From Sporothrix humicola (Eukaryota; Ascomycota; Sordariomycetes; Ophiostomatales; Ophiostomataceae), in the NCBI GenBank assembly GCA_021396245.1, contig WNYE01000001.1, forward strand, positions 1,054,001 to 1,118,000: a stretch of DNA of 64,000 nucleotides, in the 5' to 3' direction. Below are positions 1 to 8,474 of this stretch, one piece after another. A program made the translations under genes and the position numbers. The notes under the pieces are model-generated. The model worked only from the letters and a program-made list of their open reading frames with translations, was not told the origin of the DNA and ran no database searches. Numbering within the stretch: position 1 is the stretch's first letter; each line of letters opens with the position of its first letter.

Positions 1-416
1 GACTCGCCGTCCATGGACGAGCCGATGGGGATCACGCCCTTGACGCGGGTGGGAGCCAGGAGCGCGAGACGCACAGCGATCCAGCCGCCCTGGGACGTGC
101 CGAGCGCAAAGAACTTGTCAACGCCCAGTGCATCGAGCAGCTGAAGGGCCATGTGGGCCGTGTCCCAGTAGGTAAAAGTCGTGCCAGCGCCGGAACGCGG
201 CATGGTGTGGCCGTGGCCAAGAGGCTCAACGGCCACGAGGTTGGCGGCGGCACAGAGGGCGGCATTCTTGAACTCGGGCTCGTAGTAGTCGGTGGTGGCC
301 GTGAACGGGTTGAACAGCACAATGGTGGGTTTTGTGCGGTCAATGGCCGGCTGCGACAGGCGGTAGCCGACGTCGATGCCGCCGAGATGCGGGACGTAGA
401 GAGTTTGTGTGGACAT
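1..416 (-). CDS. Alpha/beta-hydrolase family protein, 3' end outside window
   Basis: The first 138 codons of a minus-strand gene run off the left edge; the start is the ATG at 416. The translation shows a hydrolase core: an N-terminal strand with a V-L-F-N-P-F segment, a G-H-G-H-T turn and a nucleophile elbow G-T-S-Q-G-G with the presumed catalytic Ser at residue 108. The acid and histidine of the triad would lie beyond the window. The substrate cannot be told; esterases, enol-lactonases and C-C hydrolases share this fold. It lies head to head with the FAD monooxygenase at 1242, so the two may share a promoter and a pathway, for example ring hydroxylation followed by ester or lactone hydrolysis (inference). 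A stretch in another frame of the same strand extends to 520 but has serine/proline-rich shadow composition, so I did not use it. Confidence 0.8.
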   Translation of the reverse strand, partial: MSTQTLYVPHLGGIDVGYRLSQPAIDRTKPTIVLFNPFTATTDYYEPEFKNAALCAAANLVAVEPLGHGHTMPRSGAGTTFTYWDTAHMALQLLDALGVDKFFALGTSQGGWIAVRLALLAPTRVKGVIPIGSSMDGE

Positions 417-1241
417 GGTGGGTGAGTGTGAGGAAATTGATAGGGAAGTGAGGTAAAAGATGTGTGATTGTGTATCGTATGATTTGAAAGTAAACAAAGT
501 AGGAGACAAGTCAAAATCAAAAGACGTCACAAGACAGACGGATAATGGATAAGACAGGTACCTGTATGGAGAAGGAAGCTGTCAAGAGCAAGTCCTCGTA
601 GACGGAGCAAAGGATGGCTTGTGGGGAAGGCGGAGGGGGAAGGCGGAGAGATCTGGAGGCTGTGGCCATCAAGGCATTTGTCAAGAGGCAGGAGACCCTT
701 GACTTTCCTGTCTTTTCTTTTGATTTTTCTTCCCCAACATCTCCACTCTCGCCTTTTGATTGCTTTCGTCCGAGATCATCAAGTAAATTCACACGACAAA
801 ACTCCATTTTACTGGCCTTTTCCTCGTCTTTTTTTGTCGGCTCGTCGTCCGGCAAGACGCGAGGGCGACCCGATCTCCCCGACCGGCGCCACGCATGCGA
901 CTTACACGGTCAGCATCTCCACTCTTTTTTGTCCTGTTGGAGCGACACGGCAAAAACACACGGAAATGCGCGATGACGAGGGGAGAGGAGGTGGACGAGA
1001 AGGACAAGCTTTGAGCTGCGGTGCTTTCCAATTCTTTTTCTTTAACGCGATTTGTCGTTCGATACGCTCTTCCAATAATTCTCAAGCCGTGTTCATATCT
1101 GTCTCACATCCTTAACTCGCATCCAGATCATACATAAACTGGAAGTCAACTTCCCTCCTCCCTTTCACATTTTGTTTATCTTCATTTTAACATCGACCAC
1201 CTTTGATACCCAATACCCTCCTCCACTTCACACCCCTCAAC
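417..1241. promoter_or_regulatory. Divergent intergenic promoter region
   Basis: This is 825 bp between two divergent starts (hydrolase at 416, monooxygenase at 1242). A pyrimidine-rich stretch (about 1140-1240) runs into the monooxygenase start, as in fungal 5' leaders. Short open frames here have no protein-like composition. I see no RNA gene or repeat. Confidence 0.5.
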
Positions 1242-2606
1242 ATGTCTCCCATCAACATTGGCATCGTCGGCGCCGGCATTGGCGGCCTGGCAACGGCGAT
1301 TGCGCTGGCCCGTGCCGGCGCCCAGGTGACGGTCCTCGAGTCGGCCGCCGAGCTTGGCGAGATTGGCGCCGGCATCCAGATGACGCCCAACGTGTCCGTC
1401 CTCCTCCAGCGCTGGGGCGTCGACAAGGAGATTGGCGACAACCTGGTGCGCTTCGAGGAGCTCAACATGCGGCGCAAGGACGGCACGCCCGTCGGCCACA
1501 CCAAGATTGCCACGCTCGAGCACACGCTGAACCGGCCGTGGTGGGTTGTGCACCGCGCGCACCTGCACGAGGGCCTGGTCAAGGTGGCCGAGCGTCTGGG
1601 CGTCAAGCTGCTTGTGGACGCCGCCGTCACTGCTCTCGAGTTCTCCAAGAGCCAGAGCGTCACCGTGACCTCGAAAAAGGGCACCTTTGTGTTCGACTTT
1701 GTCGTCGGCTCCGACGGCATCAACAGCGTCACGCGCAAGGCCCTCTTCCCCAACGTCGCGCCCGAGCCGCCCACCACAAACTGCGCCTACCGCGCCATTG
1801 TGCCCTACGAGCAGATCCGCAAAGACCCCGTCGCCGCCGAGCTCATCAACAAGAAGACCATGGAGGTCTGGATGGCCGACAACAAGTACATTATCACCTA
1901 CCCCATCAGCGCCGGCACCATGTTCAACCTCGTGCTGTCCCACCACCGCCCCGAAAAGCTCCGCGCCACCCAGCATGACGTCCCCATCCACGAGCTGCAC
2001 GACGAGTACAAGGACTTTGACCCCAGAATCAAGCGCATCGTCAACATGATCGAGAGCACCTCGCGCTGGCCGCTCATGGTCACCGGCCCGCTCGAGTCGT
2101 GGTCGTCGCCGCGCAAGAATGTTGTTCTGACCGGCGACGCCGCCCACTCCATGGTCAACCACATGGCCCAGGGCGCCGCCACTGCCATGGAGGACGGTGC
2201 GTTCCTGGGCCGCTGCATTGCCCGCGTCGTCTCGGGCCAGCTCCGTCTCGACGAGGCCGTCGCCCTCTACGAGAAGGAGCGCATGCCCAAGGCCTTTGCC
2301 AAGCAGCAGGTTTCGTTCCTCAACGGCGCCATCTGGCATCTTCCTGACGGCCCTGCCCAGCAGGCCCGCGACGCCGTCATGGCCCCCGAGCTGCAGGGCA
2401 AGTACTACGTCAAGAGCAGCAACTTGTATGGCGACCCCAAGACCGTCCTCGACGTCTACGGCTACGACGCCGAGAAGCACGCCGAGACCGCCATTGCCTC
2501 GCTGCTCAACCAGGGCCGCGAGCCCGTCGACGCCGACACCGGCATTGCAAAGTCGCTTGAGGACGAATTTATGAACTGGTTCCAGGCAGAAAAGGCCAAG
2601 TTGTAA
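1242..2606 (+). CDS. FAD-dependent aromatic monooxygenase, salicylate-hydroxylase-like
   Basis: A single-exon gene of 454 residues. Group A flavoprotein monooxygenases use NAD(P)H and O2 to hydroxylate aromatic or N-heterocyclic rings. The N-terminal FAD-binding G-A-G-I-G-G lies at residues 10-15 and is followed by the ribose-binding Glu in V-T-V-L-E-S. The DG motif (G-S-D-G) is at 156-159 and the GD motif (G-D-A-A-H-S) at 298-303, followed by the M-A-Q-G-A helix. Length and motif spacing fit the NahG/6-hydroxynicotinate 3-monooxygenase family; the substrate is not determined by these motifs. The start ATG at 1242 has a CAAC context and sits just before the Rossmann strand; an in-frame upstream ATG at 1203 would only add leader-like sequence. 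Neighbours are the divergent hydrolase and, downstream, an anion MFS transporter, which fits uptake and oxidation of an aromatic acid (inference). Confidence 0.9.
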   Translation: MSPINIGIVGAGIGGLATAIALARAGAQVTVLESAAELGEIGAGIQMTPNVSVLLQRWGVDKEIGDNLVRFEELNMRRKDGTPVGHTKIATLEHTLNRPWWVVHRAHLHEGLVKVAERLGVKLLVDAAVTALEFSKSQSVTVTSKKGTFVFDFVVGSDGINSVTRKALFPNVAPEPPTTNCAYRAIVPYEQIRKDPVAAELINKKTMEVWMADNKYIITYPISAGTMFNLVLSHHRPEKLRATQHDVPIHELHDEYKDFDPRIKRIVNMIESTSRWPLMVTGPLESWSSPRKNVVLTGDAAHSMVNHMAQGAATAMEDGAFLGRCIARVVSGQLRLDEAVALYEKERMPKAFAKQQVSFLNGAIWHLPDGPAQQARDAVMAPELQGKYYVKSSNLYGDPKTVLDVYGYDAEKHAETAIASLLNQGREPVDADTGIAKSLEDEFMNWFQAEKAKL

Positions 2607-4180
2607 GGAAGTGAGCCAAAGGCGAGCTGCAAAACACGCGGAGATTTCATAAATTGTATTTATAGCGAGACTACCAATAGAATTTGATATTGTACCATCA
2701 ACACGTTGCGTGTAAGTGATGTACCGTTCCAATAGACGCAATAGTGATGGTACTATGTGCTATGACCTAAACACACTGTTAACACATTCATCTTTACTCA
2801 ACTGTAAGCACCCATCCCTGGCACTTTCCCTTTCAATCCACTTACCACAATTATTTAAGTTATCTAACCAATATTTTACAGTATTATTGACGTCACTTGA
2901 GTGTGCACCACATGGACAGAATTCAAACATGTGATAATGATGGAGGCGGCATACCGGGAAAACATCACGAAGATTTCGGGTCCTCGATTAACGGTTATGC
3001 ATATTTGGCTGGTCGACACAACCGATGGAGAATTGCATGCTTCCCCGACCTTCCTCATTGTATTTCTTCCTTCTTTTCATCTGTTGAATGTTTTCCCTCT
3101 CTCCCCAAGTCGCCGACTTGTGCCAAGAGAAAAGTCCCCTCCTTTTCTTTTGCCTGCCCTCTCATTTCACACTAAGCCCTCATGGGCTTGTCGCAAACCC
3201 CGTGGGGTTACGAGACTTTGAGAGAGAAGAAAAGAAGCAAAAGAAGGAGAAAAGTCGGAGATTCCAACAAGAACCTGAAGCGGTGCGCTGTAAAAGTTGG
3301 GGTAGTGGCAGTTGTTCTCCATCGTCAAACTTTATCTCCCCGGATTTTTGGAGAGCAGATGCCCAGACTGCCAAGGTCTAGACTCTTTGCCCTACGTGCT
3401 CACTTCTTTCTTCTTCTTGTGACATCGCCTACTCGGGCGCCCAGACTTTTAGACTCGAAATTCTGGATTCTGAAATTCTGGGCGAGGCGACGAGCACAGA
3501 CGATCGGGAGCAGAGCCGACGAGGTGTCTGGAGTGCGTGCGTCTTACTTCGTTCTTCTTTTTCGTTTTTACACACTCTTCTTCTCTCATCCACACTTCTT
3601 TGACCTGCGTGGCCGCATCACCACATGGGATAACTTTTCTCTCGGTGTCATGCCCATGTTTATTGTGCACGTCCAGCGGCCGTTCCTTCCATTTCTGTTC
3701 CTATTCATGCATGGCTGTTGACACTTGCCGCGTCATTGCCTGTGCTACCGACACGGTCGCTCTTGCTATCTACAGCCATTGACATTGACACACACAATTG
3801 ACACTCGTTCCTTCCTTCTTCGACCAACATCGTCCCTCCCACTTTCCCCGGACCCCTTACCCCAAATTGCTCCTTCCCTGGCCTCCCTGGTCTGTTCTTC
3901 TCCGTTCCAACTCGACGGTTCCCTATCGACGCGCCTTGTCCCTTCTCTCGTCTGGGGCCGTGTGCAGTTGTGCGCCCGGCACTTGTGTTGATTCTGTCGT
4001 CCCCTCCTCTCCAATACGTTGTATAAGATCGACTCTCCTCCACCTCTCCATGTGTTTCCCCTTTTGACACGTCCCTGCTGATCACCACGATCTTCTTCAT
4101 CAACGCTACGATTGCTGTTCTCATTGACCTCTCATATCTCTTATCATACCTTCTCACTTCTATCCATCCCTCACCCCACC
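2607..4180. other. Intergenic, MFS gene upstream region
   Basis: This 1.57-kb stretch without a convincing gene lies between tandem plus-strand genes. The first part is AT-richer (monooxygenase 3' region); from about 3540 to 4180 it becomes strongly C/T-rich on the plus strand, typical of a fungal promoter and 5' leader for the transporter. Short frames on both strands are compositionally random. Confidence 0.5.
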
Positions 4181-5662
4181 ATGGATGACAAGCCGCGGTC
4201 ATCGCTCGACGAAGAGCAGAAACTCGACACGCTCGGCGTGACTGTCGGCGTTGCCGCTTCGGTGGACAACATCGACAACATTGACCACCAGGCCGAAAAA
4301 GCGCTCGTGCGCAAGATTGACCGCAACATTGTGCCTGTCGTCATGATTGCCTACCTGCTCTGCTTCCTCGACCGCACCAACATTGGCAATGCCAAGCTGT
4401 TCGGCCTCGAGAGAGACTTGGGCCTACACGGCTCGCAGTACAACATTGCCGTGGCCGTCCTCTTCATTCCCTACGTGCTGGTCGAGGTCCCTTCAAACCT
4501 CCTTCTCAAGAAATTCACACCCTCCAAGTGGCTGGCCATGCTGGCCATCCTATGGGGCATCGCATCCACCTTGATGGGTTTGGTCAACAACTTTGGCGGA
4601 CTCATCGCGTGCCGTTTCATTCTGGGTATGCTGGAGGGCGGCCTCTTCCCCGGCCTGACCGTCTACCTCACGCTCTTTTACACAAAGAAGGAGCTCGCCC
4701 TCCGCATCGGCTACCTCTTTGTCAGTTCCGCTCTTGCCGGTGCCTGCGGCGGATTGCTGGCCTACGGCATTGGCTTCATGGACGGCATCCGCGGCATGTC
4801 CGGCTGGCGCTGGGTCTTTATCCTGGAGGGCATCCCCACCACCCTCTTTGGCGTCGCCATGTGGTTCTTGCTGGCCGACGAGCCCCAGACGGCCTGGTTC
4901 TTGAAGGAGGAAGAACGCACCATGCTGGTGGCCCGTCTGCGGCGCCAGACCGGCTTCCACCAGGAGCTCGACCGCGCCGACGCCATCAAGGCCTTCAAGG
5001 ACTGGAAGGTCTGGCTGTTTGCCGCCGGCCAGTTCGGCGTCAACTCGATGCTGTACTCGTATTCGGTCTTCTTGCCGAGCATCGTCAGCGGCCTGGGTAC
5101 GTGGACCAAGCCGCAGTCGCAGGCGCTGACCGTGCCGTGCTATGTCCTCGGCGCCGTTTCGTATCTCGTGGCCGCTCGCATGTTCGACGCCCACCAGCTC
5201 CGCGGCCCCTACCAGATCGCCGCCGCCACCATCTGCATTATTGGCTACGGTGTCTCCATTGCCCCCGCCAGCTCGGCCGTCCACTATTTCGCAACCTTTT
5301 TGATCTCCCTCGGTCTGTTCATCGCCGTCGGCATCCCCCTAGCCTGGCTGCCCTCCAACACGCCCCGCTACGGCAAACGCACCACCGCCTCGGCTATCCA
5401 GATCATGGTCTGCAACTGTTCTGGTATCGTCTCGCCCTTTTTGTATCCGGCGTCCGATGCGCCCCGCTACATCATGGGCTACAGCGTCTCGATTGCCCTG
5501 CTGGCCTATGGCATCGGCATCTACGCCTTCTTGTCGTTCTACTACGACCGCGTCAACAAGCGCCGCGCCGCCGGTCTCGAGGACCACAAGGTGGCCGGCA
5601 TGACGGATGCCGAGATTGATGCCCTCGGCGACGAGAGCCCGCGGTTTGTGTACACAATCTAG
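4181..5662 (+). CDS. MFS transporter, anion:cation symporter (Dal5/Tna1-like)
   Basis: A single-exon plasma-membrane transporter of 493 residues. It has a hydrophilic N-terminus of about 50 residues and then 12 apparent membrane helices split by a central hydrophilic loop. The signature F-L-D-R-T-N-I-G-N-A after helix 1 is characteristic of the ACS family (allantoate, nicotinate, tartrate and other small organic anions). A conserved W-R-W-V-F-I-L-E-G segment follows helix 5-6. The start ATG at 4181 has an ACC Kozak context; an in-frame ATG at 4112 would add a leader-like hydrophobic stretch and is less likely. The exact substrate cannot be read from sequence. Its place beside the FAD monooxygenase suggests import of an aromatic or heterocyclic acid (inference). 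Confidence 0.92.
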   Translation: MDDKPRSSLDEEQKLDTLGVTVGVAASVDNIDNIDHQAEKALVRKIDRNIVPVVMIAYLLCFLDRTNIGNAKLFGLERDLGLHGSQYNIAVAVLFIPYVLVEVPSNLLLKKFTPSKWLAMLAILWGIASTLMGLVNNFGGLIACRFILGMLEGGLFPGLTVYLTLFYTKKELALRIGYLFVSSALAGACGGLLAYGIGFMDGIRGMSGWRWVFILEGIPTTLFGVAMWFLLADEPQTAWFLKEEERTMLVARLRRQTGFHQELDRADAIKAFKDWKVWLFAAGQFGVNSMLYSYSVFLPSIVSGLGTWTKPQSQALTVPCYVLGAVSYLVAARMFDAHQLRGPYQIAAATICIIGYGVSIAPASSAVHYFATFLISLGLFIAVGIPLAWLPSNTPRYGKRTTASAIQIMVCNCSGIVSPFLYPASDAPRYIMGYSVSIALLAYGIGIYAFLSFYYDRVNKRRAAGLEDHKVAGMTDAEIDALGDESPRFVYTI

Positions 5663-5764
5663 GGAAAATAGGCGAGGGATATATCAGAGTAAATAGTGAC
5701 AATGAGACGACGTTATGATAATGTTGTGACTCTTGTGACTTTGTTTTGCATGTCCGTATCCTGA

Positions 5765-5991
5765 TCAGTTGCCCTGATTCACCATTCCCTCCAGAATTGA
5801 CTTTCCCTCCTGCGCGTCAGCCTCCTTCCACGGCTTGAGCCCAAATGCTTGCATGAATCCAGTCCACCCACCGTACGACTTGACAATCGTCCGCTCAGCG
5901 GGCGTCAGAGGGGGTTCTCGAGATGTTAGCACAGGTCGTCAGCATGGCATTGGAGCAGGAGATACCTACGAAGAGCGTCTGTGGCGGGCAT
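5765..5991 (-). CDS. Small tandem-array protein, copy A (57 aa)
   Basis: First (leftmost) of four small paralogues. Exon 1 is 5991-5970, the intron 5969-5917 (53 bp, GTAGGT donor, GTGCTAAC branch, CGAG acceptor) and exon 2 5916-5765. The phase-1 splice gives M-P-A-T-D-A-L-Q followed by the shared core: P-L-T-P-A-E, Y-G-G-W, F-G-L-K-P-W, D-A-Q-E-G, then a short end. It is the shortest copy and lacks the Gly/Ser/Lys tail of the others. It is soluble, with no signal peptide or membrane segment. I recognise the core as the kind seen in uncharacterised ascomycete proteins but know no function. The gene model rests on homology to copies B-D and the conserved intron position. It is convergent with the MFS gene about 100 bp away. 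Confidence 0.72.
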
Positions 5992-6389
5992 TGTGTATAG
6001 AGTAGTGTATTTGTGTAGCTGTGACAGGCTAGCAAGGTAGTGCAGGTATGGAACTTGTGAAGAAGAAGAGGGGGATGTCGAGGCCTCTTTGGCAGGGCTG
6101 AAGAAATGCGTGATGCTGTTGGAGGGGTCAAATGGGCGCGCTAGGAGGCCGCTAACAACAGCTACGATGAGGTAATTCACACAAGCACTCGAGGCAAATT
6201 CACTGAGGTGCTTACAGCTACTCAAGGCGCCTTGACAATTTGCTCGGTAAATAATAAATAATCAAATGCAAACAGGCTGTTGAGGGAACAGAGATGGAAA
6301 GTGCGTCTTATCAACAAGATAAACAGATGCTGCGTCGTTGCATCGTTGCATCGTTGCATCATCCTATCCATCACTTCTTGTTGCCATTC
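5992..6389. other. Intergenic between array copies A and B
   Basis: About 400 bp, holding the promoter of copy A (transcribed leftward) and the 3' region of copy B. It includes three perfect tandem copies of the 8-mer gttgcatc at 6337-6360. Nothing else is recognised. Confidence 0.5.
6337..6360. repeat. 8-bp tandem repeat (gttgcatc x3)
   Basis: Three perfect head-to-tail copies, 24 bp in all, lie about 30 bp past the stop codon of copy B, in its probable 3' untranslated region. Confidence 0.9.
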
Positions 6390-6696
6390 TTACTTCTTAC
6401 TCCCGCTGTTGCCAGCACTGGCACTGGCCGCCGCCTCTCCAGCATCGTCATCGTTGCTGGCAAGCACCGACGCAATGTGCTTGGCTTCCGCATTGTCCGC
6501 CTCGTTGAACGGCTTGAGGCCCATTGAGTGGGAGAACGCCGTCCAGCCGCCGTATGCCTTGACGACCTCCTTCTCGCCCGCCGTGAGAGAGGGTTCTGTG
6601 GATGGGGGTGTCAGCAGTGGGACACGCGGGTTAAAATCGACACTCGGGGACGCTGTACTCACGAAGACAGTCGGTGCTGTAAGGGTTGCTAGGCAT
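6390..6696 (-). CDS. Small tandem-array protein, copy B (79 aa)
   Basis: Exon 1 is 6696-6663 (34 nt), the intron 6662-6596 (67 bp; GTGAGT donor, CTGAC branch, CCACAG acceptor) and exon 2 6595-6390. The intron is phase 1 and splits a Gln codon, exactly as in copy A. The protein begins M-P-S-N-P-Y and has the family core L-T-A-G-E-K, A-Y-G-G-W, M-G-L-K-P-F, E-A-D-N-A-E-A. It continues into an Ala/Ser/Gly-rich tail ending S-G-S-K-K. A and B pair by their MP start and LQ junction. No signal peptide or transmembrane segment is visible. The function is unknown. Confidence 0.8.
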
Positions 6697-6952
6697 CTTG
6701 AAGATCGTTTGAGATCAGATATCAAGTAGTCAAAACTTTCGTACGGCGGATTAAATGTGGATGGAGTTGGTATTTGGTATTGAATTGAATGTTGTAGAAG
6801 GAGAAAACGAGACGATGAGATCAGTACTGTTGCGGGGTTGATATTCACGGCATTTCACGCTAACAGCTAACCCCTACAACTACCGAAACAGCCTCGAAAC
6901 AGCTCCGACCTGACGCAACTCTGAGCCTGTCCGGGCCATTGCTAATATCCTA

Positions 6953-7259
6953 TTACTTCTTTCCGCCGCCCGAGCTGCTCTGCCCGTTGTTGGAAGCGGT
7001 CGAAGTTCCGTTCTGCTCAATGATCCCGGACACGATTTGCTTGGCCTCCTGAACATCGTCAAACTCCCACGGCTTGAGACCGTAGCTATGCGTAAAGTTG
7101 TTCCAGCCACCGTGGTCGTTGACAACGTTGTGCTCCTCGGTCGTCAGGTCAAGAGGTCCTGAATATGTTAGTAGACATGCCCACGTTTGGGGAAGCGGCC
7201 GAGGCCGCCGCTCGTGGCGGAAGTTACGTACTCGGGCATTTACCAGAGGGGTCAGACAT
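6953..7259 (-). CDS. Small tandem-array protein, copy C (77 aa)
   Basis: Exon 1 is 7259-7232 (28 nt), the intron 7231-7159 (73 bp; GTACGT donor, CTAAC branch, TTCAG acceptor) and exon 2 7158-6953. The phase-1 junction creates an Arg codon. The protein starts M-S-D-P-S-G, then has the core L-T-T-E-E-H, H-G-G-W-N-N-F, S-Y-G-L-K-P-W, D-D-V-Q-E-A. It ends in an Asn/Ser/Gly-rich tail S-S-G-G-G-K-K. It is closest to copy D: both share the MSD start, PR junction, GGWNNF and SYGLKP. That suggests C and D come from a later duplication than the A/B split. Confidence 0.8.
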
Positions 7260-7782
7260 CTTCGTGGCGTTGTTGTGGTGTTTGTTAATCTAGAAAAAAC
7301 GTTGATACTATGGATGTAATGCCTAGTGATACAAGAGATTGCTTGTGTCTTTTTTGTTTTGTCGGTGAAGAAGAGGAAGACGGTGAGAAGGAGGAGGTCT
7401 GGGGGAATATGTACGAGAGAGGGGCTGGACATGCGACTGGGATGCCAAGTTGTGGGTCTTGGCGTGCATCCTCCAGGGCATAAGAGTATACCACATCTAG
7501 AGGGACAATAACACCAACGACGGAAATTGTGTGAATGAAAGCTCAGTTCTATTAACCCCTACTCACCCGAACCAGCTTCACAATAGATTCGATCGAACGT
7601 CATCTTCCATTTGTAGTAATACGTTGGTTGGCTGGTCTTCGTGAGCTAATTGTACAGTCCTCATCAGGTCCCCATCTCGGGCTCCTCATCCATCTCGATC
7701 ACGGCCAACAATGTAACGTATGCTAATGTTGATAGCGGGAGATGCTCCGGCATCGAGGCCAAACCTGGGAGATCCGATCCCA
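7260..7782. other. Intergenic between array copies C and D
   Basis: About 520 bp with the promoter of copy C and the 3' region of copy D. It contains no further copy of the family core, no repeat and no RNA gene that I can see. Confidence 0.5.
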
Positions 7783-8113
7783 TTATTTCTTGCCTCCGCC
7801 AGACTTCTTGCCCCCACCCGATTTGTTTTCGCTGCCTTTCTTGTTATTGGAGCTGGCCTCGGCTTGCTCATGCTTTGCAAACTCCCTGACAATTTCTCTG
7901 GCTTCATCCACATCATCAGGGTTATACGGCTTGAGACCGTAGCTGATGATGAAGTTGTTCCATCCTCCACAGGCGTTGAGGATCTCGTGTTCGGCGGTCG
8001 TCAAACCAGGAGGTCCTGTAAAATGGTCAGCAATTGTATCCATGCCAATTAAGGATGAAAGATTGAAACCTAGGCTGCATTGACTTACTCGGAAGCCTGC
8101 TAAAATCAGACAT
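7783..8113 (-). CDS. Small tandem-array protein, copy D (85 aa)
   Basis: Exon 1 is 8113-8089 (25 nt), the intron 8088-8016 (73 bp; perfect GTAAGT donor, CTGAC branch, TTACAG acceptor) and exon 2 8015-7783. The phase-1 junction again creates Arg. The core is L-T-T-A-E-H, C-G-G-W-N-N-F, S-Y-G-L-K-P-Y, D-D-V-D-E-A. The tail is the longest of the four and holds an internal duplication of S-G-G-G-K-K at the C-terminus. The frame downstream of the intron is also open through part of the intron, so an unspliced reading starting inside it (8043) is possible; the conserved exon 1 argues for the spliced form. The function is unknown. Confidence 0.8.
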
Positions 8114-8474
8114 TTTGGTGGTGTTGAGATAGGACTGGTAGTTGTGGGATCACAGTGGTTTTGATGGATGGAGTGGATGATGGTGCCGAAGCTCGGACGT
8201 GATTGTTTGTTTTGTGAAAGAAGAGGAAGAAGACTTCGAGGAGAGTGCGAGATTTCAGGGGGGTCAGGGGATCATAACAAACATTTCCCTGAAAACCAAA
8301 CCGAGGAAGGAACGAACAGTGAGATTGTACAAACGGAAGGCTCGATTATCAAAACACAGAAATATAAGCAAGTGATGCAGATAGGAACAGAACAAATAAA
8401 ACAGGAAGGTGCGTGATATAGTCACGACTCCATCGCGACTTCCCGATTTGATTAAAGCACTCTGCTACCCCTAT
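8114..8474. other. Intergenic, upstream of the small-gene array
   Basis: About 360 bp between the start of copy D and the stop of the aldehyde dehydrogenase gene. It is A-rich on the plus strand. No gene or repeat is seen. Confidence 0.5.

Noticed and set aside
1182..2741. A 519-codon open frame antisense to the FAD monooxygenase, longer than the gene itself
   Set aside because: In genes with C/G-ending codons the opposite strand often stays open. The translation is Gly/Val/Ala/Asp-rich and shows no family motif, whereas the sense frame carries all flavoprotein motifs.
4528..5619. A 363-codon alternative frame within the MFS gene
   Set aside because: Arg/His/Pro-rich shadow; the MFS frame is complete and motif-bearing.
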